A stretch of DNA of 64,000 bases from an uncultured Pelagibacteraceae bacterium (GTDB lineage: Bacteria; Pseudomonadota; Alphaproteobacteria; Pelagibacterales; Pelagibacteraceae). The position numbers and the translations under genes are program-made. Below, in pieces: positions 17,236 to 26,274 of the stretch. The stretch covers positions 32,492 through 96,491 of the forward strand of contig CABZJA010000003.1 of assembly GCA_902525935.1 (NCBI GenBank), read 5' to 3'. Under the pieces are notes generated by a model. It was not told where the DNA came from. It ran no database searches and saw only the letters and a program-made list of their open reading frames with translations. Numbering within the stretch: the first letter of the stretch is position 1; each line of letters opens with the position of its first letter.

Positions 17236-18647
17236 CAAAATACATAAAGTATATATTTTTAATTTCATTTCTAATCCTTTTTATTTTTGGTTTCAAAAAT
17301 TATATTGGATCAAAAATTATATATTCAATCTTTACTTTGACTTCTCTAATAATGTTGACTTATTCCTTCAAAAGGGAGTACTATTTTTTTGAAATATTTT
17401 TTTGTTTTTTTATATTTTTAAATTTTTGGTTAGACTTTGTAGTAACAATTTCGTTTTATGATTACTTTTTTTCAGAAGGTTTTGGTTCATTTACATTTAA
17501 TAAACAGTCTCTAGACGATATTTTATTACTTTCAACATTAGTATGTTTTTCAATTACATTTTCTATCTTTCTAAGAAGAAAATATTTTCCTAAAAAAAAT
17601 AAAAAATTAGACAAAATAAAACTAAGTAATAAATTCCTAATTTTTTCTAAAAAATATAATATTTTAATTTATCTAATTCTCACAATTATTGTAGGAATAT
17701 TAGCTTTTATAAATTTTAAATATTCGATATATCAAAGAGGTGTCGCCAATGACATAGAGATCAATTTTTTCTTAAAGTATGTTTTGCAATGGTTGTTACT
17801 TTTCGGCTTTGCTTCTTTTTTTTGTGTTTTAATAGATTTGCAAATTTCTAACAATATTTTTAATAAATTATTCACATTATTTATTCTTTTTGAGTCTCTA
17901 ATTTCTAATCTGTCAATTTTGAGTAGGGGAAATATTTTGAACAGTTCATCAATAATATTTGCAATTTATAAAACTATAAGAGTTAAAAGGCTAAATTACC
18001 TATTATTTTCAGCAATTTTTATCTTAATTTTTTTCGTTTTAGGTATAGAGTTGTCATCTCCTATTAGAGGTGATGAGAGTATTATTAATAGTTCATTAGT
18101 ATTCCAAGATTTTAAAACAAATAGCGAATCTTTTTTTAAGGAAATTATAATTTCAATAAAAAATTTTTTTTATTTCATCTTCAGTAGATTATTTGGAATA
18201 GAGGCGCTAATGGCTGTATATTCATTAGACGGACTTGGATTTGATTTATTTTATAAAGCTTTTTCATACAAGCCAAGTATTGGTGAAGTTTCATTTTTTG
18301 ATGCTTTAAAAGAAGATTATAGAGAAAATACTTTATCAAAGGTATCAATCACTTTACCGGGTATAGTAGCTTTCCTTTACTATTCAGGGTCAATTTACTT
18401 TCTTCTATTTGCATTATTATTTATTACTGTATCTTTCAGTTTTTTTGAATTTTTAATATTCAAATATTGTAATTCAAATCTTCTTTTATGTTCTCTATTT
18501 TCTCAAGTGATTGCTTACAGGCTTATTCATTTTGGATATAATCCATCAAATTCTTATATGCTTTTAATAAGTATATTTCTAAATGTTATTATAATTATAT
18601 TTTTTTATAAGATAATTAATATGATAAAAAAAAATTTTAATATATAG
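17232..18647 (+). CDS. O-antigen polymerase (Wzy)-like membrane protein
   Basis: The protein has 471 residues and about eleven hydrophobic spans. A central outside loop includes SRGNILNSS and later YSLDGLGFD and PGIVAFLYYSG. Span number, a larger periplasmic loop after about residue 270 and position among assembly genes fit the oligosaccharide repeat-unit polymerase families. Wzy proteins have little sequence conservation, so the call rests on topology and context. It overlaps the previous gene by 4 bases and lies 7 bases before the next, indicating one operon. Confidence 0.55.
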   Translation: MTKYIKYIFLISFLILFIFGFKNYIGSKIIYSIFTLTSLIMLTYSFKREYYFFEIFFCFFIFLNFWLDFVVTISFYDYFFSEGFGSFTFNKQSLDDILLLSTLVCFSITFSIFLRRKYFPKKNKKLDKIKLSNKFLIFSKKYNILIYLILTIIVGILAFINFKYSIYQRGVANDIEINFFLKYVLQWLLLFGFASFFCVLIDLQISNNIFNKLFTLFILFESLISNLSILSRGNILNSSSIIFAIYKTIRVKRLNYLLFSAIFILIFFVLGIELSSPIRGDESIINSSLVFQDFKTNSESFFKEIIISIKNFFYFIFSRLFGIEALMAVYSLDGLGFDLFYKAFSYKPSIGEVSFFDALKEDYRENTLSKVSITLPGIVAFLYYSGSIYFLLFALLFITVSFSFFEFLIFKYCNSNLLLCSLFSQVIAYRLIHFGYNPSNSYMLLISIFLNVIIIIFFYKIINMIKKNFNI

Positions 18648-18654
18648 AATTCTT

Positions 18655-20388
18655 ATGAATAATTTTTCCTTAAGAAATATTAATTTGTTACTTTCTTGTT
18701 TATTTATAATTTCAGCTTTTTTTTTATGGGATTTAAAAGATTTACCCTTTGACTCAAGGATTATACCTTTGTTTATAATTTTTGTTTTTTTTTTTATAAA
18801 TTTTCAAAGAATAAATTTTAGAAATTATTTATTTATTTTATTTATTTCACTATTACTTTTAATTCATTATATTTTTTTTTCTATATTTTATGAGATTAAA
18901 ATAGAATATAAAATAATATATTTTTTAATATTGATTAATGCTTACTTCTTTTTTATAAAAAATAATATTGAGTATTTACCTAAAGTTTTACTGGTATCTT
19001 CTAAATTATTTATAATTTTGTTTTCTATTTATATAATTGTAAACATCAATACGTTCAGTATTGTTGAAAATACAGTTTCCGGGGCTTGTGGAATGTTTAC
19101 AAATTTAGCAAGTTTAAAAGTAAATATTTTTATTGAAAACTCTCATTTTGGCATGGTGGCTCCTGCAGCTATGTTTTGTATTTTGTTTTCGATAAAAAAA
19201 AAAGAGATATTTAAACTAGAAAATATATTTTTTTATCTTTTAATTATTTTTCTTTCTTTTTTAGTTTTTTCCATGACACTTCTTCTTGGAATAGTTTGTG
19301 GATTTATTTGTCTTTTATTCTCTATCACAAAAAAAAATTTAAAGATTTATATTGTTCCAGCAGCATTGGTATGCCTCTCTATTTTAACAATATCTTTCAA
19401 GGATAGCTGTTCTTCACGGTTATCAAGATTAGATTTTTTTAACAGTGTTAGTGCAAATTTATTACAAGATAGGGTTAATACAAAAATTATTGATTTAGTA
19501 ATTAATTTTAAAGAGAAATACAATCAAAATAGTGATGAAATTAAAGCTTTAATTTCAAAATGTTACAGAATGAAAAATGCTATGCATTCATTTCAAAGTA
19601 TTGAGGAGGAGTATTCCGTACTTTCAAAAAAACTAAATATAAACAGAGAAAAAATAAGAAATTTTAAAAAATTTGATGATGAAACTTATAAAATACAATT
19701 AGAAACAGCAACTCTAATAAAAAAAAAAAATATTTTATTAGATGATTATTTGACCTTTGTGGAGTTTACATTTCCGGGAGCATTAGATGAATGTAAATAT
19801 GAAGATAATAATTTAAGAGATATTGAACTACTTGAAGTAGAGATTATTAAAATTAAAAAAGAAAAAGATAAATATCAAAATATTGTTCAAGAAATTTCAT
19901 TTAAAGACTCTCTTTATCTTAATCCCAATATAACAACACAAGTATATCAAATTGCATTATTGAATACTTTCAATAGTATAACAAATGAGTTCTTTGGTTG
20001 GGGATATGGAAATTATAAAAATGCCCATTTTAAATATGTTTTAGACAATATTATTGAATTAGACATTAAATCTAAATATAGAGACGAAAATAAACCCATT
20101 AATTCAAGAGAAAATTTACAAGATAATGATGTTTTTTATTTAAACTATAATGATGGTAGAAATAATTTCTCAAAGTTAGTTGTTGAATATGGTATTTTTT
20201 GTATTCCAATTTTTGTTTATTTGATTTTATTTGGAATATCTCGAAAGCAAAATATTACAAACAAAGGCTTTCTTTTACCACTTTTAATAACACAATTAGG
20301 CAGTGGAGCTGGTTATACAAATGGTGGTTTTGCCTTATCCTTGATAATAGTATCAGTATTATTAATAAATGAAAAAAAAATTAAATGA
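18655..20388 (+). CDS. Polymerase/ligase-like membrane protein with a coiled-coil insertion
   Basis: The protein has 577 residues. The N-terminal 260 residues hold about eight membrane spans. Residues about 260-440 are soluble, highly charged and helical (heptad-like Lys/Glu/Ile/Leu spacing), probably a periplasmic coiled coil. The C-terminal part has FGWGYGNYKNAH, like the FGxGxxxxxxxH region of O-antigen polymerases or ligases, followed by two or three spans. Several cysteines lie in or beside the insertion (in DSCSS, SKCYR and DECKY) and might form disulfides. An insertion this long is unusual for Wzy/WaaL. The function is inferred from context only. Confidence 0.45.
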   Translation: MNNFSLRNINLLLSCLFIISAFFLWDLKDLPFDSRIIPLFIIFVFFFINFQRINFRNYLFILFISLLLLIHYIFFSIFYEIKIEYKIIYFLILINAYFFFIKNNIEYLPKVLLVSSKLFIILFSIYIIVNINTFSIVENTVSGACGMFTNLASLKVNIFIENSHFGMVAPAAMFCILFSIKKKEIFKLENIFFYLLIIFLSFLVFSMTLLLGIVCGFICLLFSITKKNLKIYIVPAALVCLSILTISFKDSCSSRLSRLDFFNSVSANLLQDRVNTKIIDLVINFKEKYNQNSDEIKALISKCYRMKNAMHSFQSIEEEYSVLSKKLNINREKIRNFKKFDDETYKIQLETATLIKKKNILLDDYLTFVEFTFPGALDECKYEDNNLRDIELLEVEIIKIKKEKDKYQNIVQEISFKDSLYLNPNITTQVYQIALLNTFNSITNEFFGWGYGNYKNAHFKYVLDNIIELDIKSKYRDENKPINSRENLQDNDVFYLNYNDGRNNFSKLVVEYGIFCIPIFVYLILFGISRKQNITNKGFLLPLLITQLGSGAGYTNGGFALSLIIVSVLLINEKKIK

Positions 20389-21569
20389 ATATATTAATCC
20401 TTTCCCAAAGATTTTGGCCAGAAAACTTTAGAATTAATCTTGTTGTAGAAAAACTGAAAAAAAATAATAAAATATTTGTTTTAACAGAAAAACCCAACTA
20501 TCCGAATAATAATATTCCAAAAAAGTTCAAATCACAATTTTTTTATAAAGAAAAAAATAAAAATATAGAAATAATTAGAATACCCACAGTTAGAAGAGGT
20601 ACTAGTAATTTTACATTAATTTTTAATTATTTTAATTTTATATTAATGTCTACGATAGGGATATTTTTTTTTAAAAAAAAAAAAATTGATATAATATTTG
20701 TATACGCAACCAGTCCAATTTTTCAAGCTATTGCAGGAATTATTTTTTCGAAAATATATAAAATTCCATTAGTTTTATGGGTACAAGATTTATGGCCAGA
20801 TGTATTAAAAGATCTAAAAGTTATAAAGAGTAAATTTCTATTGTATTTAATAAGTAAAACTGTAAATCAAATTTATAAATATTCTGATTTTATTTTAGTT
20901 CAATCTAATTCATATAAAAAAATAATTTCAAAAATTGTAAAAAAAAAAATTAGAGTTTTTCACAATCCTGAAGTTTCAAATTTTAAATACAAAAAAAAAA
21001 ATAGAGGAAATTTAATTATTACATACACTGGAAATTTAGGTAAGGCCCAGTCTATTGACTGTTTTTTAAAATCAATATCAAAATTAAGTGACAAAAAATT
21101 TATTGTAAAAGTATATGGAGATGGATCGGAAAAAAATAATATGATCAAATATATTAAAAAAAAAAAACTTAATCAAAAAATTTTTTATTCTAAACCTTTA
21201 TCTTTCAATAAATTAAAAAAAAAAATAAATAATTCAGATGCTTTAATTCTATTTTTAAAAAAAGGTAAAGCCTTATCAAATACCTTACCAGCAAAAATTC
21301 AAACTTATTTATCATTTGGTAAGCCGATTATAGTTAGTTCTGATGGCGAGGCTAAAAAATTTGTCAAAAAATATGGATTAGGATATTCATGTCCCGCAGA
21401 AAATATTGATAGATTTGTATCTATAATTTCCAAAACTTTAAATTTACCAGAAAGAAAAAGAAAAATAATTTTTTTAAAATCGAAAAAAATTTTCGAAGAT
21501 AAAGTTGAAATCAATAGCTGGATAAAAAATTTAGAGCAACTTTTTGCTCAAATCTTGATTGCTAAATAA
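20385..21569 (+). CDS. GT4 family glycosyltransferase (WbuB-like)
   Basis: The protein has 394 residues with a GT-B fold. It begins ILILSQRFWPENFRIN, typical of the WbuB/fucosamine transferase-like GT4 group, then WVQDLWPD, YTGNLGKAQS at the start of the donor domain, YGDGSE, and a C-terminal LPAKIQTYLSFGKPII where the nucleotide-sugar contacts lie. It acts at the cytoplasmic face of the membrane on lipid-linked intermediates. A T9A13 tract (20664-20685) lies in its N-terminal half. The start overlaps the previous gene by 4 bases. Confidence 0.82.
   Translation: MNILILSQRFWPENFRINLVVEKLKKNNKIFVLTEKPNYPNNNIPKKFKSQFFYKEKNKNIEIIRIPTVRRGTSNFTLIFNYFNFILMSTIGIFFFKKKKIDIIFVYATSPIFQAIAGIIFSKIYKIPLVLWVQDLWPDVLKDLKVIKSKFLLYLISKTVNQIYKYSDFILVQSNSYKKIISKIVKKKIRVFHNPEVSNFKYKKKNRGNLIITYTGNLGKAQSIDCFLKSISKLSDKKFIVKVYGDGSEKNNMIKYIKKKKLNQKIFYSKPLSFNKLKKKINNSDALILFLKKGKALSNTLPAKIQTYLSFGKPIIVSSDGEAKKFVKKYGLGYSCPAENIDRFVSIISKTLNLPERKRKIIFLKSKKIFEDKVEINSWIKNLEQLFAQILIAK
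20664..20685 (+). repeat. T9A13 homopolymer junction inside the GT4 gene
   Basis: Nine T followed by thirteen A encode the FFFKKKK stretch near residue 95 of the GT4 protein. It is a slippage-prone tract comparable with the two A14 runs upstream. Confidence 0.85.
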
Positions 21570-21617
21570 ATATAATACTTGAATTAAATATCTTATGAAA
21601 TAAAAAAGATCTAATTT

Positions 21618-22568
21618 ATGAAAATATTAGTTGTAGGTGGAGCTGGTTATGTCGGTGGATATGTTACCGACTTAATTCTAGAAAATAAAACCGACGATGT
21701 AATTGTCTTTGATAATTTATTATATGAAGCTCAATATCAAAAAAATGTAAATTTTGTATATGGTGATATAAGAGATAAAAAATTACTTAAAAAGTATTTG
21801 GACTGGGCAGATGCCGTAATTTGGATGGCCGCTTTAGTGGGTGACGGTGCATGTAGCATAAATCCCTCTATAACTAACGATATTAATTTCAAATCAGTAG
21901 AGTTTTTATCAAATAATTTTAGGGGAAAAATAATTTTTTTTTCCACTTGTAGTGTTTATGGTGCACAGAATGATGTTTTAAACGAAGATTCAAAAACAAA
22001 TCCTTTATCAGTATATGCGTCAACCAAACTACAAGCGGAAAAGTTATTATTAAATAATGATGCATTGATATTTAGACTTGGAACTTTGTTTGGTGTTGGA
22101 GATTTATTTTCTAGGATAAGAATGGATCTAGTAGTAAATGTTTTAACAGCCAAAGCAATTCTTGAGAAAAAACTTACAGTATTTGGTGGAGCACAATATA
22201 GACCTTTATTACATGTAAAAGATGCTGCAAGAATAATAAGGGACTCAATACTCTCAAAAAATAAAGGCATTTATAATTTACACTTGGAAAATATTAAAAT
22301 AATTGATTTAGCTGAAAAAATTCAAAAACATTTTAAAGATGTTGAGATTGAAAAAGTAAATATAAAATTTCAAGATGCAAGAAATTATAGAGTTGATGGT
22401 TCTAAACTAAAAAAAGATTTTGATTTTGTTCCGAAATATTCAGTAAATGATGGAATAGAGGAAGTAAAAAATTTAATACTTGAAAATCGAATTAAAGATG
22501 TAAATGATCCCAGGTATACAAATCAAAAATATCTAGAAATATTTAAAACCAAACTAAATATTGATTAA
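21618..22568 (+). CDS. NAD-dependent epimerase/dehydratase (SDR)
   Basis: The protein has 316 residues. VGGAGYVGG (residues 6-14) is the NAD loop, followed by GDIRD, AALVGDGAC, FSTCSVYG and YASTK (Tyr133, Lys137). It is similar in layout to the SDR at 11073-12032. It begins a tight run with a cupin, an RmlD-like reductase and a 2-epimerase, so it probably works on the same nucleotide sugar. It lacks the WbjB/FnlA-type N-terminal TGGTGSFG signature, so it is not a clear member of that 4,6-dehydratase/5-epimerase family. Its C-terminal tail (about 296-316) extends past the usual end. Confidence 0.78.
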   Translation: MKILVVGGAGYVGGYVTDLILENKTDDVIVFDNLLYEAQYQKNVNFVYGDIRDKKLLKKYLDWADAVIWMAALVGDGACSINPSITNDINFKSVEFLSNNFRGKIIFFSTCSVYGAQNDVLNEDSKTNPLSVYASTKLQAEKLLLNNDALIFRLGTLFGVGDLFSRIRMDLVVNVLTAKAILEKKLTVFGGAQYRPLLHVKDAARIIRDSILSKNKGIYNLHLENIKIIDLAEKIQKHFKDVEIEKVNIKFQDARNYRVDGSKLKKDFDFVPKYSVNDGIEEVKNLILENRIKDVNDPRYTNQKYLEIFKTKLNID

Positions 22569-22987
22569 TGAAACCCATCTTAATTATTGGAGGAATATCA
22601 AAAGATAATAGAGGAAGCGTCTCATTTAATAATAATCTGGATCTAAAGCATGTAAAAAGATTTTATATTGTTAAAAATAAAAAAAAAAATTTTGTGCGAG
22701 CTTGGCATGGACATAAAATAGAGGCAAAATATATTCTTTGTTTACAAGGTAAGGCAAAAATTTCTGCTGTAAAAATTAATAATTTCCAAAATCCTTCAAG
22801 AAAAACAAAAGTTTACTCATGGATAATTGATAATAAAATACCAAATGTAATTTATATTCCACCAGGATATGCTAATGGCTCTAAATCCTTATCCAAAGAT
22901 ATGAAGTTAATGGTATTATCAACTACATCCTTAAAAAAAAGCTTAAAGGACGATTATAGGTTTCCTAAAGAAATTTGGAAAATTTAA
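22568..22987 (+). CDS. Cupin, RmlC-like sugar epimerase domain protein
   Basis: The protein has 139 residues and forms a single cupin domain: DNRGSVSF near the start, KRFYIV, then RAWHGHK with conserved histidines, LQGKAKIS and IPPGYANG. This pattern belongs to the RmlC-like sugar epimerase group and resembles the C-terminal cupin of FnlB/Cap5F, which epimerises C3 of the 4-keto intermediate. Here it is a separate protein. The start overlaps the SDR stop by one base and the reductase gene follows 3 bases after it. Confidence 0.72.
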   Translation: MKPILIIGGISKDNRGSVSFNNNLDLKHVKRFYIVKNKKKNFVRAWHGHKIEAKYILCLQGKAKISAVKINNFQNPSRKTKVYSWIIDNKIPNVIYIPPGYANGSKSLSKDMKLMVLSTTSLKKSLKDDYRFPKEIWKI

Positions 22988-22990
22988 TTA

Positions 22991-23896
22991 ATGAAAAAAA
23001 AAGTATTAATTATTGGTTCTACGGGAATGCTCGGATCTGCTGTAATTAATCAATTTATATTAAATAAAAAAATAAATTTAAGTGCGACTTATAGAGAAAA
23101 AAAGGATTTGAATATTTTAAAAAAAATTCTAAAGTTTAAAAAACCGCGAGTTAAGTGGATTAAATTTTCTATTAAAGGGAATTATGAAAAGAAACTAAAA
23201 AAAATACTCAAAAATAAAGATTATATAATAAATTGCACAGGTATTATAAAACCTTATATTAATGAAAAAAAATTTAAATCAATTAAAGAAGCAATATTGA
23301 TAAACTCAATATTTCCTCATAATCTAAACAATTTGAAGGAAAAAAATACAAAAATTTTGCAAATAGCAACAGATTGTGTGTACGATGGAAAAGAGGGTTT
23401 TTATAAAGAGTCTTTTTCTCACAATGCGACCGATGTATATGGAAAATCTAAAAGCCTAGGCGAGGTAGACTCTGAAAATTTTTTTAATATTAGATGTTCA
23501 ATAATTGGAAAAGAGATAAAAGGTTTTAAATCTTTAGTAAATTGGTTTCTATCTAACAAAAAAAATTCTAATTTAAATGGGTTCTCAAATCACTTGTGGA
23601 ATGGAGTAACTACAAATTTTTTTGCTAAGTTTTTATTAATTTTAATTATAAAAAACGTTAAAATACCCAATTTAATACATCTTACTCCATCTAATTATGT
23701 CAATAAGTATGAATTATTAAAAATTTTTGCGGAAAAACTGCAAAGAGTGGATCTTCAAATTACAAAATCTAAGTCAACAAATAAAGTAAATAGAGTTATA
23801 ATTACAAAACATAAAAAATTGATACAAAAGATATCTAATTATATGGGTTTTAAGTCAATTCCTTCAGTAAAAAAAATTATAGACGAAACTCTGTAA
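22991..23896 (+). CDS. RmlD-like 4-keto sugar reductase (SDR)
   Basis: The protein has 301 residues. The NADP loop is IGSTGMLGS, then NCTGIIKP, QIATDCVYDG, YGKSKSLGE with the catalytic Tyr and Lys, and a GFSNHLWNGVT substrate stretch, all as in dTDP-4-dehydrorhamnose reductase and the N-terminal domain of FnlB/Cap5F. It would reduce the 4-keto group of a deoxy or acetamido-deoxy nucleotide sugar with NADPH. Together with the adjacent cupin it would equal a Cap5F split into two genes. The 2-epimerase gene follows 3 bases later. Confidence 0.8.
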   Translation: MKKKVLIIGSTGMLGSAVINQFILNKKINLSATYREKKDLNILKKILKFKKPRVKWIKFSIKGNYEKKLKKILKNKDYIINCTGIIKPYINEKKFKSIKEAILINSIFPHNLNNLKEKNTKILQIATDCVYDGKEGFYKESFSHNATDVYGKSKSLGEVDSENFFNIRCSIIGKEIKGFKSLVNWFLSNKKNSNLNGFSNHLWNGVTTNFFAKFLLILIIKNVKIPNLIHLTPSNYVNKYELLKIFAEKLQRVDLQITKSKSTNKVNRVIITKHKKLIQKISNYMGFKSIPSVKKIIDETL

Positions 23897-23899
23897 TAA

Positions 23900-24985
23900 A
23901 TGAGATCCCAGAAAAAAAAAATCTTAACTATTCTTGGCACAAGGCCTGAAATAATAAGACTTTCTCGAATTATTCCAAAACTAGATATTCATTTTGAAAA
24001 TATTATTGTGCATACTGGCCAAAATTATGATTATGAGCTTGATAGAATTTTTTTAAAAGAATTAAATGTTAGAAGACCTAACTACTATTTAAATGCCAGA
24101 GGTACTTTTGCGAAACAAATAGCTATCATTCTAGTTAAGCTAGAACAGATATTAAAAAAAGAAAAACCTGACAAATTTTTAGTATTAGGTGATACTAACA
24201 GTAGTGTTGGAGCAATTGTTGCCAAAAGACTGAATATCAAAGTTTTTCATATGGAGGCAGGGAATAGATGTTACAGTGACAAGAGCCCTGAAGAGATTAA
24301 TCGTAGAATAATAGATCATAGTTCAAATATTCTTTTGCCATATACAAAAGGGAGTAGAATGAATTTGTTAAAAGAAGGCATAAGTAGTAATAAAATTATT
24401 ACTACTGGAAATCCAATAAAAGAAGTTATCCATTTTAATATAAAAAAAATAAATAATTCAAAAATTATTCACAAATTAAAATTAAAAAAATATAAGTTTA
24501 TAGTTTTAACTCTGCATAGAGAGGAAAACGCTGATAATATTAAAAAACTGGGTAAATTTATCAATATTTTTAATACAATAGTAAATACATTTAATCTAAA
24601 GATTGTTTGGCCAGTTCACCCAAGAACGAGAAAAGAATTATTGAAAAATAAAATTGAAATCGATAAAAATATCATATTACTCAAGCCTCTTGGATTTATA
24701 GATTTTATTAAATTAGAAAAAAAATGTGTAGCGACAATTACTGATAGTGGAACAGTACAGGAAGAAAGTGCATTATTTAAAATTCCTTGTGCGGTAATCA
24801 GAGAATATACTGAAAGACCCGAAACTATAAAAGCTGGAAGTGCGATCTTAACAAATTATAATAAAGAAAAAATTACGAACTTAATTAGTTTAGCTGTAAA
24901 AAAAAAATATAAGATTAAAAAAATAAAAGATTATGAAAGTATAAAAGTAAGTTCTAAGGTTTTAAATTTAATCAAAAAATATTAA
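23900..24985 (+). CDS. wecB: Non-hydrolysing UDP-N-acetyl-sugar 2-epimerase (WecB/FnlC-like)
   Basis: The protein has 361 residues and a GT-B-like 2-epimerase fold. Motifs are GTRPEIIRLSRI at the N-terminus, HTGQNYDYELD, LGDTNS, FHMEAGNRC, EINRRIIDH, TGNPI, HPRT and DSGTVQEES. The N-terminal wording is closer to WbjD/FnlC/Cap5G, which makes UDP-N-acetyl-L-fucosamine from its 2-epimer, than to classical WecB (UDP-GlcNAc to UDP-ManNAc). The preceding cupin and reductase genes favour the FucNAc-type role. The stop overlaps the next start by one base. Confidence 0.85.
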   Translation: MRSQKKKILTILGTRPEIIRLSRIIPKLDIHFENIIVHTGQNYDYELDRIFLKELNVRRPNYYLNARGTFAKQIAIILVKLEQILKKEKPDKFLVLGDTNSSVGAIVAKRLNIKVFHMEAGNRCYSDKSPEEINRRIIDHSSNILLPYTKGSRMNLLKEGISSNKIITTGNPIKEVIHFNIKKINNSKIIHKLKLKKYKFIVLTLHREENADNIKKLGKFINIFNTIVNTFNLKIVWPVHPRTRKELLKNKIEIDKNIILLKPLGFIDFIKLEKKCVATITDSGTVQEESALFKIPCAVIREYTERPETIKAGSAILTNYNKEKITNLISLAVKKKYKIKKIKDYESIKVSSKVLNLIKKY

Positions 24986-26274
24986 TGATTTTAGAACTTA
25001 ATAGAATAAAATTGTCGTCAATCATAGTTATTTTATTTCCAGCAACTTTAATTTCAGGTCCACTTATTCCAGAAATATTATCTTTTACTTTATCTATCTA
25101 TTTATTTATTTATTTAATCAAGGAAAAAAGTATTTTAATATTAAAAGATAAAATATTTTTATTTTTAATTTTATATTACATATACCTTTTAATAATTTCT
25201 TTATTTTTAATTCCAATTGAAAATATTTTTAAAGATCAGTTTTTTTACTTTAGATTTATAATATTTTCGTATGCAATATATTTAATATTAAGCGAAAACC
25301 GGGATTTATTAGATAAGATTTGTTTTTTTTTTATAATTTTATTTACCTTTTTAATTATTGATGTTCTTATACAATTTTTTTATGGTAAAAATTTACTTGG
25401 CTTTGTGTCATCAACTCCAAATAGATATTCAGGTATTTTTGGTGAAGAATTAGTTTTAGGAAGTTATCTTTCTAGATTTTTTCCATTAATTATTGGACTA
25501 ATATATATTAATAAGAAATTAAAATTTAATAACTTAATTATTTTATTTTTCTCAGCTTTCGTATGTTTGGCTGTATTTATCAGTGGTGAGAGAACTGCAT
25601 TGGGGCTTACTTTCCTCACGATATTATTTTTATTTTTAAAAAAGGATTTTAGGAAAATATCAATTTATATTTTAATATTTGCTGTATTATCATTGAGTAT
25701 TTTAAGCTATTTCAACAAATCACAGAGATATAGGATATTTGTTGAGCCACTACATCAAATGTCTTTATTAGATGATGAATTTTTAAAAAAATATTCTGAT
25801 GTAGCAACAGATTACTCACCAGATAATTTAAAAAATTTTCATATTTTTAGTTCTCATCATCACTCTCACATAATGACTGGAATAAACATTTTTAAAGATA
25901 ATTTTATTATTGGCGTTGGTCCTGAGCAATTTAGAGAAAAATGTAAAGACATCAAGTATGCATCTGGTTCTGATCCTTGTTCTACGCATCCTCATAACAT
26001 TTTAATTCAAATTCTATCTGAAACTGGATTAATAGGCTTTATCTTTTATTTAGTCACTATTTTTTACCTTTTTATAAATATTTTTAATAAAATTAATTTA
26101 AAAAGATATAATGATCATAAAGATTTAGAATATTTTATTTTAATTACTTTTATTATTAACCTTTGGCCTCTTTTACCCTCTGGTAATTTTTTTAATAATT
26201 GGCTTTCATTTATTATATTTTTCCCGCTAGGATTTTATATATATACTAAAAATCTCAAATATGGAAATAAATGA
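24985..26274 (+). CDS. O-antigen ligase/polymerase-like membrane protein (Wzy_C family)
   Basis: The protein has 429 residues and about eleven spans. The large periplasmic loop holds FSSHHHSHIMTG, IIGVGPEQFR and THPHNILIQILSETGLIGF. The last is the hallmark of the Wzy_C/WaaL group, where periplasmic His and Arg residues take part in transfer of glycan from undecaprenyl-diphosphate. It therefore probably ligates or polymerises the lipid-linked glycan. It lies between the 2-epimerase gene (one-base overlap) and the WecA-like gene (14-base overlap), in one operon. Confidence 0.78.
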   Translation: MILELNRIKLSSIIVILFPATLISGPLIPEILSFTLSIYLFIYLIKEKSILILKDKIFLFLILYYIYLLIISLFLIPIENIFKDQFFYFRFIIFSYAIYLILSENRDLLDKICFFFIILFTFLIIDVLIQFFYGKNLLGFVSSTPNRYSGIFGEELVLGSYLSRFFPLIIGLIYINKKLKFNNLIILFFSAFVCLAVFISGERTALGLTFLTILFLFLKKDFRKISIYILIFAVLSLSILSYFNKSQRYRIFVEPLHQMSLLDDEFLKKYSDVATDYSPDNLKNFHIFSSHHHSHIMTGINIFKDNFIIGVGPEQFREKCKDIKYASGSDPCSTHPHNILIQILSETGLIGFIFYLVTIFYLFINIFNKINLKRYNDHKDLEYFILITFIINLWPLLPSGNFFNNWLSFIIFFPLGFYIYTKNLKYGNK

